Shown: piece after piece, positions 49,221-58,240 of the stretch
Layout: every line of letters starts with the position of its first letter
Position numbering within the stretch: the first letter of the stretch is position 1
Source: JBBRHQ01 sp963781345
GTDB taxonomy: Bacteria; Actinomycetota; Thermoleophilia; Solirubrobacterales; 70-9
Assembly (NCBI GenBank): GCA_963781345.1
Contig: CAWAFQ010000003.1
Location: 1-64,000, forward strand
Direction: 5' to 3'
DNA length: 64,000 nt
The notes under the pieces: generated by a model
What the model saw: only the letters and a program-made list of their open reading frames with translations
Told to the model about the DNA's origin: nothing
Database searches by the model: none
Translations under genes and position numbers: made by a program

Positions 49221-49249
49221 AGCCTACGGGTCAGGGAAGTCCTTTGTAA
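49221..49249 (-). promoter_or_regulatory. SepIVA-like gene promoter
   Basis: Minus-strand TTACAA (49249-49244), 17 bases, TAGGCT (49226-49221), 12 bases before the ATG. One of the clearest two-box promoters in the window. Confidence 0.65.
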
Positions 49250-49310
49250 CGAAACCGTGATTTGCTCGGCTTTTTGCAAACTCTTGCCCACCCGCAGCAT
49301 GGCCATCAGC

Positions 49311-49811
49311 CTACCTGTCCGCGAAGCGCTCCGCCAGCGCCGCCGACACCGGGGCCGGAACGAGGTCGGAGACGTCGCCGCCGAAGGTCGCCATCTCCTT
49401 GACCCCGGTCGATGAGAGGAAGCTGTAGTGCGGCGAGGCGATCACGTAGATGCTCTCGATCGTGGGATCGAGCTTACGGTTGAGCTGAGCCATCTCGAAC
49501 TCGTACTCGAAGTCGGAGATCGCGCGCAGGCCCTTTACGATCGCCCCCGCCCCCTGGTCACGGGCAAAGTCGACCAGAAGCGCGGCGAAGATCTCAACCC
49601 TGACGTTGTCGAGGTCGGCGGTCGCCTCGACGATGAACTGGCGCCTCTCCTCGGCGCTGAAGAGCGTCTTCTGCTTGCGCACCGGGTTGTTGACGACGCC
49701 GACGACAACGTCGTCGAAGACCCGCGCTGTCCGGGTGATGATGTCGAGATGACCGTTGGTGACCGGGTCATAGCTGCCCGGGCAGACCACCGTTCGCGAG
49801 GGCTCGGCCAT
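49311..49811 (-). CDS. coaD: Phosphopantetheine adenylyltransferase
   Basis: Fourth step of coenzyme A synthesis. Nucleotidyltransferase motif CPGSYDPVTNGHLDII near the N-terminus and SPHYSFLSSTGVKEMATFGGDVSDLVP (SSTxVKE) near the end. 166 residues. Overlaps rsmD by one base. Confidence 0.96.
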   Translation of the reverse strand: MAEPSRTVVCPGSYDPVTNGHLDIITRTARVFDDVVVGVVNNPVRKQKTLFSAEERRQFIVEATADLDNVRVEIFAALLVDFARDQGAGAIVKGLRAISDFEYEFEMAQLNRKLDPTIESIYVIASPHYSFLSSTGVKEMATFGGDVSDLVPAPVSAALAERFADR

Positions 49812-50356
49812 CAGCCGCCCCCGGCGAAGAAGGTGACGAGGGTGGCGCCGTAGCGCTTCTCCCTGATCCGCTCGAGAGAGGCAAGCTCGAGCGGGCGCCC
49901 GGCGGCGCTCTCGGCGATCACGCGACCGCCCTCGGCGAGCAGTGGCGGCAGGAGGCTGTCGAGCTCGGTTCCAATGCGGTCGGCGAGTCTATAGGGGGCG
50001 TCGACGAAGATCAGGTCGAAGCGGTTCGAAGGCCCGGGGCCCGACCCCGCCGAGGCAAGCCATTTCGGCACATCGGAACGGATCAGCACCGCCCTCTCGC
50101 GAAGACCGAGAGCCTCGATATTCCCCAGCGCGGGGCGGATGTCGCGATCGACGAGGGTCGCGCTCTCGGCGCCCCGCGAGAGCGCCTCGACGGCCAGCGC
50201 ACCGGTTCCGCAGTAGAGGTCGAGGACGACGGACCCCTCGATCTCACCGAGGGCCGAGAAGACGGCCTCGCGGACCCGGTCAGAGGTCGGCCGCACCTTC
50301 CAGCCGCGCGGCCCCAGCAACCGGCGCCCGCGCAGCTCTCCGGCGATCACCCTCAC
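49811..50356 (-). CDS. rsmD: 16S rRNA (guanine-966-N2)-methyltransferase
   Basis: A 181-residue RsmD: RVIAGELRGRRLLGPRGWKVRPTSDRVREAVFSAL, SAM motif VLDLYCGTGALAVEALSRGAE. Motif IV reads FVDAPYR instead of the usual DPPY/DPPF. GTG start at 50356 overlaps the stop of a 30-residue ORF. Next gene is coaD, the conserved pair. Confidence 0.92.
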   Translation of the reverse strand: MRVIAGELRGRRLLGPRGWKVRPTSDRVREAVFSALGEIEGSVVLDLYCGTGALAVEALSRGAESATLVDRDIRPALGNIEALGLRERAVLIRSDVPKWLASAGSGPGPSNRFDLIFVDAPYRLADRIGTELDSLLPPLLAEGGRVIAESAAGRPLELASLERIREKRYGATLVTFFAGGG

Positions 50357-50445
50357 CGGGCCACTTCGGCAGCGCCGGCGATCACCTTGCGGGCCGGACC
50401 CGCAGCGCCGGCGACCACCTTCCAGTCCGCTCCCGCAGCGCTCAT
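50353..50445 (-). CDS. 30-residue ORF bridging recG and rsmD
   Basis: MSAAGADWKVVAGAAGPARK followed by ten residues, VIAGAAEVAR. Its ATG overlaps the recG stop (ATGA) and its stop overlaps the rsmD GTG (GTGA), so it is coupled at both ends. It has an internal duplication, KVVAGAAGPAR/KVIAGAAEVAR, which resembles the rsmD start RVIAGELRGRR. It may have arisen by tandem duplication of the rsmD 5' end and now ferry ribosomes across. Confidence 0.5.
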   Translation of the reverse strand: MSAAGADWKVVAGAAGPARKVIAGAAEVAR

Positions 50446-52643
50446 GCCGGGATCGGGTCGGCCGCGGCGATGCCGAAGCGGCGCCTCGCCGCATCCATCA
50501 ACGGCCCCAGCTCGGGGGCGTCGAGCGAGCCGTGGGCTCGCAGGAGGGAGAGCACCTCCTCGCGCGCGCAGAGGAGGGCCGGGGTGTCCTCGGGCAGCTC
50601 GGCGACGGCGAAGCGCGGGAGCCCGTGCTGGAGGGTCCCGAGGATCTCCCCCTCGCCGCGCAGGGCGAGGTCGACCTCGGCCAGCCGGAAGCCGTCGCTC
50701 TCCGCGGCGACCGCCTGCAGTCGCCGGCGGGCGAGCTCCCCGGCCCCATCGGCGAAGAGCAGGCAGTGCGACTCGTGGCTGCCTCGGCCGACCCTTCCGC
50801 GCAGCTGGTGCAGCTGGGAGACGCCGTAGCGCTCGGCGCCCTCGACGACCATCACCGTCGCGTTGGCAACGTCGATCCCCACCTCGATCACCGTGGTCGC
50901 GACCAGAACCTGGGTCTCACCGGCGGCGAAGGACGCCATCGCCTCGCTCTTGGCGGCCGCGGGCATCTGGCCGTGGAGGGCGGCGATCTGGAAACCCTCG
51001 AGCTCCCCCCGAGCGAGGCGGTGGACCTCCTCGCCGACGGCCTTCGACTGCAGCTTCTCCGACTCGGCGACAAGGGGGCAGACGACGAACGCCTGCCGGC
51101 CCTCGCCGAGGCGCTCGCGGATGAACTCGTAGGCCCCGGCGCGGCGGTCTTCGCCGACGAGCATCGTCTTCACCGGCATCCGGCCGGCGGGAAGCTCGCG
51201 CAGCACGGAGGAGTCGAGGTCGCCGTAGGCGGTCAGCGAGAGGGTCCTGGGGATCGGCGTGGCGGTCATGTGGAGGACATGAGGGGCCGAGCCCTCGGGG
51301 GCCTTGGAATCGAGGGCGGCGCGCTGGCGGACCCCGAAACGGTGCTGCTCGTCGACGACGCAGACCCCGAGCCGGGAGAACTCGACCGAGGGCTCGATCA
51401 GGGCGTGGGTGCCGACGACGAGCCCGAGCTCGCCGGAGGCCAGCCGGGCCAGGCACTCGCGCCGTCTCCGGGCGGGGGTCGAGCCGGTCAGCAGCCCGAA
51501 GGAGATCGCCTCCCCCTCGAGCAGGCGGTCGAGCGTCGCCGCGTGCTGCTCGGCAAGGGTCTCGGTCGGCGCCATCAGAGCCGCCTGCCACCCGGCCTCC
51601 AGGGCGCGCAGCATCGCGTAGAGGGCGACCACGGTCTTGCCCGAGCCGACCTCGCCCATCAGCAGCCTCTGCATCGGCTCACCGCAATCGAGGTCGCTGT
51701 CAATCTCCTCGAACGCCCGTCGCTGGTCCCCGGTCGGAACGAACGGCAACGAGGAGAGCCAGCGGGTGAGGAGTTCGCCGCGCTCGCCGAAGCGGGGGCC
51801 AGCAAGCGCGACCCTGCGGCTGCGCCGCCGCGCCGCCAGCATCGCCTGGTGTAGGAACAGCTCCTCGAAGGCCATCCGGCGCCTCCCCTCGTCGGCGGCC
51901 TCGGCGCTGGGCGGGAAGTGAACGGCGTGGAGCGCGTCGGCGGCGCCGCCGAGGGCGTGGCGGCAGCGCAGCCCGGCGGGAAGCGGCTCGAGGGCGTCGG
52001 CGGCGCGCTCGAGTGCCTGCCAGACCCACTCGCGGATCCGCTGGGGCCGCAACCCCTCGGTGGCCGGATGAACGGGGACCAGGCCGGTGGTGTGAAGCCC
52101 GGCCGGGGAGCCTCCGGCGCCGGAGATGAACTCGTACTCGGCAACGCGGAAGCCGCGGCGATCGAGGGAGCCGACGAGGAGCAGGCAGACACCAGACCGG
52201 AGCCGGTCCGCCAGCCACGGCTGGTTGAACCAGGTCGCGGTGGCGGAGCCGCTGCCGTCGGCGACCGTCGCCTCGACGATCGTCAGTCCGCGGCGCCGGG
52301 TGCGCCGCAGCCTTGCGCTGCGAACCTCGATCATCACCGTCGCCTCCTCGCCCAGCCGCAGCTCGCCCAGGGGCCTCACCAGCGAGCGGTCCCGGTAGCT
52401 GTGGGGAACCCGCAGGAGGAGGTCGGCGATCGTCTCGATCCCCGCCTCGGCGGCGGCTTCCGCGAGCTTCGGCCCGACCCCGGCAAGCGAGGTGAGTGGC
52501 GCGTCGAGACTGCTCGGGCGGGGAGTCCGCACCCCGCTCGCGGCCAGCTCGCCCTGGCCCGGGCCGGGCCGGCCCGCGAAGGCGCGAGGCGCGGGAGCGG
52601 CGCCGGATCGGGCTTCCTCAGTGGCCGCGCTCGGGGGACCCAT
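50442..52643 (-). CDS. recG: ATP-dependent DNA helicase RecG
   Basis: Remodels stalled replication forks. Wedge/OB region (VRPLGELRLGEEATVMIEVRSARLRRTRRRGLTIVEATVADGSGSATATWFNQPWL); helicase motifs I LLMGEVGSGKTVVALYA, II VVDEQHRFGVRQR, III LHMTATPIPRTLSLTAYGD, and VI GRVGRGSHES with the RecG-specific end. 733 residues; the first ~45 are low-complexity and a GTG at 52532 may be the true start. Divergent from the DUF427 gene across 28 bases. Confidence 0.95.
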   Translation of the reverse strand: MGPPSAATEEARSGAAPAPRAFAGRPGPGQGELAASGVRTPRPSSLDAPLTSLAGVGPKLAEAAAEAGIETIADLLLRVPHSYRDRSLVRPLGELRLGEEATVMIEVRSARLRRTRRRGLTIVEATVADGSGSATATWFNQPWLADRLRSGVCLLLVGSLDRRGFRVAEYEFISGAGGSPAGLHTTGLVPVHPATEGLRPQRIREWVWQALERAADALEPLPAGLRCRHALGGAADALHAVHFPPSAEAADEGRRRMAFEELFLHQAMLAARRRSRRVALAGPRFGERGELLTRWLSSLPFVPTGDQRRAFEEIDSDLDCGEPMQRLLMGEVGSGKTVVALYAMLRALEAGWQAALMAPTETLAEQHAATLDRLLEGEAISFGLLTGSTPARRRRECLARLASGELGLVVGTHALIEPSVEFSRLGVCVVDEQHRFGVRQRAALDSKAPEGSAPHVLHMTATPIPRTLSLTAYGDLDSSVLRELPAGRMPVKTMLVGEDRRAGAYEFIRERLGEGRQAFVVCPLVAESEKLQSKAVGEEVHRLARGELEGFQIAALHGQMPAAAKSEAMASFAAGETQVLVATTVIEVGIDVANATVMVVEGAERYGVSQLHQLRGRVGRGSHESHCLLFADGAGELARRRLQAVAAESDGFRLAEVDLALRGEGEILGTLQHGLPRFAVAELPEDTPALLCAREEVLSLLRAHGSLDAPELGPLMDAARRRFGIAAADPIPA

Positions 52644-52656
52644 TGCGCTGCAAGGC

Positions 52657-52662
52657 TACGCT
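52657..52662 (+). promoter_or_regulatory. -10 box of the DUF427 gene
   Basis: TACGCT ends nine bases before the ATG at 52672; the same hexamer precedes the genes at 6174 and 61516. Confidence 0.4.
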
Positions 52663-52671
52663 GGGAATCCG

Positions 52672-53166
52672 ATGGCGCTCCTCGCAGACAACGGCCGCGC
52701 GCAGGAATCGGTCTGGGATTACCCCCGGCCGCCGCGGGTCGAGCCGCTCGGGCGCCGGGTCCGCGTGATCCTGGACGAGGTCGCCGTTGCCGACTCGACC
52801 CGGGCTCTGCGGGTGCTCGAGACCGCCAGCCCGCCGACGATCTACGTCCCCGAAGCGGATGTCCGCACCGAGTTGCTGAGCGAGGACCCCCGGCAGCGGA
52901 GCCTGTGCGAGTGGAAGGGCGCGGCCACCTACTTCGACATCACCGTCGGCGAGCGCGTCGCCAGGGCGGCCGCCTGGGGATACGGCAACCCCAACCCGCC
53001 CTACGCCGAGCTCCGCCGCCACTACGCCTTCTACGCCGGCCGGGTGGACGCCTGCTACCTGGACGACGAGCTGGTTAGCCCCCAGGGAGGGTCGTTCTAC
53101 GGGGGCTGGGTGACGGCCGAGATCGTCGGTCCCTACAAGGGCGAGCCCGGGACCGAGGGCTGGTAG
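52672..53166 (+). CDS. DUF427 domain protein
   Basis: A 164-residue protein matching DUF427: RVRVILDEVAVADSTRALRVLETASPPTIYVPEADVRTELL, CEWKGAATYFDITVG, and FYAGRVDACYLDDELVSPQ. The family has a beta-tent-like fold and unknown biochemical role. The conserved N-terminus starts at ATG 52672. It ends one base from the convergent GST gene. Confidence 0.9.
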   Translation: MALLADNGRAQESVWDYPRPPRVEPLGRRVRVILDEVAVADSTRALRVLETASPPTIYVPEADVRTELLSEDPRQRSLCEWKGAATYFDITVGERVARAAAWGYGNPNPPYAELRRHYAFYAGRVDACYLDDELVSPQGGSFYGGWVTAEIVGPYKGEPGTEGW

Positions 53167-53167
53167 C

Positions 53168-53977
53168 TCAGCCGACCTCGGCGGAGACGCCGCGATGGCG
53201 CCGGAACATCTCCTCGACCCAGAGGTAGCCGGGCCGCTCGGCCAGCGGGGCGACGAACTCCTCCCACTCGTCAGGGATCACCGTGGGGGCGTCGTACTGG
53301 AACTGCGGCGGCCAGACGAGCGGAAAGAAGAGGGCGGCCGCGGTCAGGTCTGCGACCGTGAAGGTGTCGCCGACGAGGTAGGAACCCTCCCCCAGCTCTG
53401 CCTCGAGCCGGTCGAGCGCGGCGACGGTCTTGCGTCGCGCCGGCTCGGCGTCGGAGTCGCGGGCGTCGACCGCCCCCGCGACGGCGCGCCGGAGCAGCGG
53501 ATAGGAGAGGTTGAAGGCGAGATTGACTCCGAAGCCGAGACCCTGGGCCGTCAGCGGCACGGTGATCGAGCGGTGGGGCAGGATCGCGTGAAAGGCGGCG
53601 CTTCGGATCGCCGGGCCGAGCTCGAGGTCGAAGAAGTCCTCGAGCTCGAGGGCGCGGCGTCTGGCCGGCTCGTCGGCGGGGTAGAGCGGGCGCTCGGGAT
53701 GGCGCCGCTCGAGCTCGGCGATGATCTCGGTCGAGTCGCCGACGAAGTGGTCGGGTCCGAGTTGCAGGACAGGCGTCGTCGTCCCACCCCAGAGCTTCTT
53801 CGCCCGCCGCGGATGGGCCCCGGGCGCAAGCGAGTGGCGCCGGTGCGCCACCTGCTTGTAGTCGAGAGCCCAGCGGGCCTTCTCGTTGAAGTGGGAGAAA
53901 CGGAGCTGCCAGAGGACCGGGAGCTCCGGCGAAGGGTCCGCGCCGGTGCCTGTCACTGTGCCGCCAACAGCCACCAC
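53168..53977 (-). CDS. Glutathione S-transferase-like protein
   Basis: A 269-residue GST fold: VLWQLRFSHFNEKARWALDYKQVAHRRH and TTTPVLQLGPDHFVGDSTEIIAELERRHP form the thioredoxin-like half, with GSYLVGDTFTVADLTAAALFFPLVWPPQF in the helical half. The first motif has Ser rather than Cys at the catalytic site. Overlaps a fakA remnant upstream by 25 bases. Thiol cofactor unknown. Confidence 0.85.
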   Translation of the reverse strand: MVAVGGTVTGTGADPSPELPVLWQLRFSHFNEKARWALDYKQVAHRRHSLAPGAHPRRAKKLWGGTTTPVLQLGPDHFVGDSTEIIAELERRHPERPLYPADEPARRRALELEDFFDLELGPAIRSAAFHAILPHRSITVPLTAQGLGFGVNLAFNLSYPLLRRAVAGAVDARDSDAEPARRKTVAALDRLEAELGEGSYLVGDTFTVADLTAAALFFPLVWPPQFQYDAPTVIPDEWEEFVAPLAERPGYLWVEEMFRRHRGVSAEVG

Positions 53978-54273
53978 CAGCTCGGCTGCCCTCCCTCGTG
54001 AACTTCGAGCTCGACAAGGGCGAGCAGCCCCGCCTGCTGCGAGGTGGCGGGGAGAACCCTCGCCGGTTTCTCGGAGAGCTCGCAGGCCCGCTCGGCGGCC
54101 ATGATCACGTTGGAAGAGTTGGGGAGGACGAGGACCTCCTCCGCCGGCACCTTGTGGATCCCGGCGAGCAGTTCGTAGGTCGAGGGGTCAAGGGTCTCAC
54201 CTCCGGGGACCAGATGCGCGCCGAGGTCCGCGAACAGGGGCTCCAGAGAGGCGTAGGCGCACGCCGACGACAC
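53953..54273 (-). pseudogene. Remnant of a FakA/DAK-type kinase gene
   Basis: The translated block EPLFADLGAHLVPGGETLDPSTYELLAGIHKVPAEEVLVLPNSSNVIMAAERACELSEKPARVLPATSQQAGLLALVELE matches the middle of fatty-acid kinase FakA (DAK2/YloV family; compare GGQTMNPST, LPNNxNxxxAA, PTxSxxQG). The N-terminal DhaL domain and the C-terminus are absent, and an ATG at 54304 is in a different frame. DAK2 genes normally neighbour recG and rpmB, both present here. Confidence 0.75.
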
Positions 54274-54380
54274 GCCGGAAACGCTCGATCGAGGGGTCGG
54301 CCATCGCTACCTGAATCTACCCTGACGGAGGGCGCAAGAGGTGGAGAGCGAGCCTCCGCCTGCCTGTTACCTTGACCTCC

Positions 54381-56576
54381 ATGAGAGGCCTCGCCCACTG
54401 GTGCACCACGCACCGAAAGACCGTGCTCTTCGCCTGGCTCGCGGCGATGGTCGCGGTCGGCTTCGCCGCAGGATCGGCCGGATCGAGGTTCTCGAGCAAC
54501 TTCAGCCTGCCCTCGAGCGAATCCCAGCGCGCCCTCGACCTGCTGCAGAGCCGCTTCCCGCAGCAGGGCGGCGACTCGGCCCAGGTCGTCTTTGCCGCGA
54601 AGAACGGAGTCGAGCAGCCGGCCGTGCGGGCAAGGATGCGGCGCGCCTTCGCCCAGATCAGGGGGGTCCCCCACGTCACCGGGGTCACCGACCCCTACGC
54701 GCAGCCGCGGACCCCCGCCATCTCCGAGGACGGCCGCATCGCCTACGCGACTGTCCAGTTCGACGAGACCCGGAACGAGATCCCCAAGGAGGACACCAAC
54801 CGCGTCATCGACATCGCACAGGCGCAGAGCGGAGCCGGCCTCGAGGTCGAGCTCGGCGGCCCGCCGATCGAGGAGGCGAACCAGTCCAGCGGCGGCGGCA
54901 CCGAGTTCATCGGCCTGCTCGCGGCCGTCCTCGTCCTCCTGCTCACCTTCGGCTCGGTCGTCGCGATGGGGTTGCCGGTGGTAACGGCGGTGGTCGCGCT
55001 CGCGATCGGCATCGGCCTGATCACCGTCGGCACCCACGCCATCGACATTGCCGACTTCGCGCCACAGCTGGCAGCGATGATCGGGCTCGGAGTAGGCATC
55101 GATTACGCCCTGTTCATCGTCACCCGGTTTCGCTCGGGGATCGCCGCGGGGCTCGAGGTGCGACGAGGCCGTGGTGCGTCGGTCGACACCTCCGGGCGCG
55201 CGGTTCTATTCGCCGGCGTCACAGTGATCGTCGCCTTGCTCGGGATGCTTCTGATGGGTGTCGAGCTTCCTCTACGGCGTCGCGATCTCGGCGTCGCTTG
55301 CCGTCTTCTTCACGATGTTCGCCTCGCTGACCCTGCTGCCTGCGCTGCTGGCGATGGTCGGTGGCCGAATCGACAATCTCCGGATCCCGTTCCTGAAGCG
55401 CCACGACCCTGAGCGAGACTCGGGATTCTGGTCTCGCTGGAGCCGCCACGTCCAGCGGCACCCCTGGACGGCCGCGATCGCGTCGGGCGCGCTGCTGCTG
55501 GCGCTGTGCACTCCGACTCTCGCACTGCGGCTGGGCTCGAGCGACGCCGGCTCCGACCCATCGGGCACGACCACCCGCAAGGCCTACGACCTCCTCGCCA
55601 GGGGGTTCGGCCCGGGCTTCAATGGCCCCCTGCAGCTTGTCGCCGAGCTGCCGGCCGAGGGCGGGAAGGCCGCCCTCGCCGAGATCGGCTCGGCCGTCGA
55701 GGGACGCCCGGGGGTGGCCTCGGTCTCACCGCCGCCAGACCAACCCCGCCGGGGACGTCGGCGTGATCGTCCTCTACCCGACGACCTCGCCGCAGAGCGT
55801 CGCCACCACCGACCTGCTGAGGAATCTTCGCGACGACGTCATGCCGCGGGTCGAGAGCCGCGACCGGCGCGATCGTCTACGTCGGCGGTCGACCGCGATC
55901 TTCGAGGACTTCGGCAAGGTTCTCTCGCGAGCAAGCTGCCGCTGTTCATCGGCGTCGTCGTGCTGCTCTCGGCCCTGCTGCTGATGGCGGTGTTCCGCTC
56001 GGTTCTGGTGCCGCTGAAGGCGGTGGTGATGAACCTGCTCAGCATCGGCGCCGCATTCGGCGTCGTCGTCGCCGTCTTCCAGTGGGGCTGGCTCGGCTCG
56101 GCTGATCGGGGTCGACCGAACCGGCCCGATCGAGTCGTTCCTGCCGGTGATGCTGTTCGCGATCGTCTTCGGACTCTCGATGGACTACGAGGTCTTCCTG
56201 ATGTCGCGCATCCACGAGGAGTGGGTCAAGGACCGCGATGCCTCGGCCGCGGTGACCAAGGGCCTCGCCGTCGACCGGCCGCGTGATCACGGCCGCGGCG
56301 GCGATCATGGTCACCGTTTTTGCCTCCTTCATGCTCGGCGACGACCGCGTGATCAAGCTCTTCGGCCTCGGCCTCTCGGTCGCGGTCCTGATCGACGCCG
56401 TGATCATCCGCTCGGTGCTGGTACCCGCCGTGATGCAGCTGATCGGCCGGCGCGCCTGGTGGATGCCGGACTGGCTCGACCGCATCCTCCCCAAGCTCTC
56501 AGTCGAGCCGAAGCACCCAACCCCCACCCGCGCACCCCTGACGACCCCCGAGCCCGCCACCGAAGCCGACGGATAA
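54381..56576 (+). pseudogene. MMPL/RND-type transporter gene with at least seven frameshifts
   Basis: Combined frames give a full MMPL-like lipid or drug exporter of about 730 residues: N-terminal anchor, periplasmic domain, VVALAIGIGLITVGTHAI, GLGVGIDYALFIVTRFR, second half with LLPALLAMVGG and FAIVFGLSMDYEVFLMSRIHEEW, ending TEADG. Frames break near 55257, 55735, 55857, 55890, 55927, 56098 and 56270, each a one- or two-base shift, many in G/C runs. The first part (54381-55412) is open. Either real decay or local sequence error; neighbouring genes are intact. Confidence 0.85.
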
Positions 56577-56718
56577 CCAAGCGAAGCCAACACCCGGGGC
56601 AAGGACTCTGGGTCGCTATTTCCCTACTCCCTGCTGCGCGGGGCGGCCTGAGGTCCGGACGGGGGCAGGCGGGGGTGCGGGGGCGTGCCTGGCCAAGCCG
56701 GGTGGTGAGATGCGACGA

Positions 56719-56739
56719 CCGAATAGCGGCGCTATTCGG
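56719..56739. terminator. Perfect hairpin downstream of rpmB
   Basis: CCGAATAGC, GGC, GCTATTCGG: a 9-bp stem with a three-base loop, about 70 bases past the rpmB stop and 140 past the MMPL pseudogene. No T-run, so terminator function is uncertain. The rest of 56577-56810 shows no gene. Confidence 0.4.
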
Positions 56740-56810
56740 GAGGAGCAGCGCGCCGCCCGGCGCCGCGACAGGCGCGTCATCCGCGCCCGCGACTGCCCCC
56801 GCTCCGGCCC

Positions 56811-57002
56811 TCAGGCCGCCTTGGTGACCTTATTCGCCTTCAGGCAGCGCGTGCAGACGTAGACTCGCCGGGCGCCGCCGCCGTCGTCGATCCGCACCTT
56901 CTGCAGGTTCGGATTGAAACGGCGCTTCGTCGCGACCATCGAGTGGCTTCGCGACTGGCCGAAAGCCGGACCCTTGCCGCAGTTGTGGCATACCTTTGGC
57001 AT
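56811..57002 (-). CDS. rpmB: 50S ribosomal protein L28
   Basis: Sixty-three residues: MPKVCHNCGKGPAFGQSRSH, KRRFNPNLQKVRI, and CTRCLKANKV. The two CxxC pairs mark the zinc-binding form. Start ATG at 57002. Confidence 0.96.
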   Translation of the reverse strand: MPKVCHNCGKGPAFGQSRSHSMVATKRRFNPNLQKVRIDDGGGARRVYVCTRCLKANKVTKAA

Positions 57003-57010
57003 AGCGAATC

Positions 57011-57742
57011 GTGGATGGTAGCCGGATAGAGATCGAATCACGTTTCAACGGGCCCACCGAAAGCGGCCAGGGCGGCTACTCGTGCGGCGTGTTCGCCGGC
57101 CTTCTCCCCGGGCAGGGCCCGGCCGAGGTGACGCTGCGAAAGCCGATCCCGCTTGGGCGCCCACTCGGGGTCGATCGCCTCGAGGGAGGCGCGATCGCTG
57201 TCATCGACGACGACGCGCTGGTGGCCGAGGCGAGATCGGCTCCGCTCGAGATCGAGGTTCCTCCCCCGGTCAGCCTCGGGGAGGCGGCCCGCGCCAGCGA
57301 GAGATTCCGCAGCGAGGCGGAGGTCTTCGCCCGCTGCTTCGTCTGCGGACCCCAGCGTGAGGACTCCCAGCGCGTCTTCCCCGGGCCGGTGGAGGGCCGC
57401 AGGGTGGTCGCCACCCCGTGGACGCCGGAGGACGAGTGGCTTGCCGATGGCGACTTCGTCAGGCCTGAGTTCGTCTGGGCCGTGCTCGACTGCCCCACCC
57501 ACTTCGCGCTCGAGATCGGCAGGCCGGGCATTCTCACGATGATGGGCCGGATGACGGCGCGATTGCTCGAGCCCGTTCCCATCGGCGAGCCGCACGTGGT
57601 GATGGCCTGGCCGATCGGCAGCGAGGGCCGCAAGCACGAGGCGGGCAGTGCCGTCTTCTCGGGGTCGGGAGAGCTGAGAGCGGCGGCGAAGGCGATTCAC
57701 ATCGAGGTCGGGGGAGCGCCCGACCCGGGTAGCGTCGCCTGA
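57011..57742 (+). CDS. Hotdog-fold thioesterase-like protein
   Basis: A 243-residue protein: RFNGPTESGQGGYSCGVFAGLL fits the acyl-CoA thioesterase N-terminus seen in actinobacterial hotdog proteins, with repeat-like strands to FVWAVLDCPTHFALEIGRPGI and GEPHVVMAWPIGSEGRKHEAGSAVFSGSGELRAAAKAIH in the second half. Two hotdog halves are likely. GTG start eight bases from the divergent rpmB. Substrate unknown. Confidence 0.75.
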   Translation: MDGSRIEIESRFNGPTESGQGGYSCGVFAGLLPGQGPAEVTLRKPIPLGRPLGVDRLEGGAIAVIDDDALVAEARSAPLEIEVPPPVSLGEAARASERFRSEAEVFARCFVCGPQREDSQRVFPGPVEGRRVVATPWTPEDEWLADGDFVRPEFVWAVLDCPTHFALEIGRPGILTMMGRMTARLLEPVPIGEPHVVMAWPIGSEGRKHEAGSAVFSGSGELRAAAKAIHIEVGGAPDPGSVA

Positions 57743-57748
57743 GCCGGC

Positions 57749-58240
57749 TCAGGCGAGCGTCTGCGCCAGCAGCGCCATCCTGGCCACCGTCAGCGCTGCG
57801 TTGCGGCCCTGGTCGCGCTTGTCGCCCCCGGCCCGGGCGAGGGCCTGGTCCATCGTCTCGCAGGTGATCACGCCGAAGGCGCAGGGGACGCCGGTCTGCA
57901 GCTGCACCTGCCCGACCCCACGCGCGGTCTCGGCGCAGACGAAGTCGTAGTGGTCCGTCTCACCGCGGATCACCGCCCCGAGGCAGACGACCCCGGCAAA
58001 GCGCCCGCTCTCGGCGCAGAGCTTCGCGGCGAAGGGCAGCTCGAAGGCACCCGGGACGCCGAACTCGTGCACCGAAGCCTCGCTGACGCCGGCGAGGGCG
58101 AACCCCTCGGCGGCACCGTTGCAGAGGCGGTCGGCGATGTCGGAGTAAAAGCGCCCGGCGACGACGGCGAACTCGAGGGTCGCCAGGGTCTCGCGCTCGT
58201 CCTCGGAGAAGGTCTCGTGAAAGGGGGGCGACTCAGCCAT
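57749..58240 (-). CDS. ribH: Lumazine synthase
   Basis: Condenses a pyrimidinedione with dihydroxybutanone phosphate to lumazine. Motifs: FAVVAGRFYSDIADRL, VPGAFELPFAAKL, GAVIRGETDHYDFV (with the catalytic His), and PCAFGVITCETMDQALARAGG. 163 residues. Last gene of the rib operon, overlapping ribBA by eight bases. Confidence 0.95.
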   Translation of the reverse strand: MAESPPFHETFSEDERETLATLEFAVVAGRFYSDIADRLCNGAAEGFALAGVSEASVHEFGVPGAFELPFAAKLCAESGRFAGVVCLGAVIRGETDHYDFVCAETARGVGQVQLQTGVPCAFGVITCETMDQALARAGGDKRDQGRNAALTVARMALLAQTLA

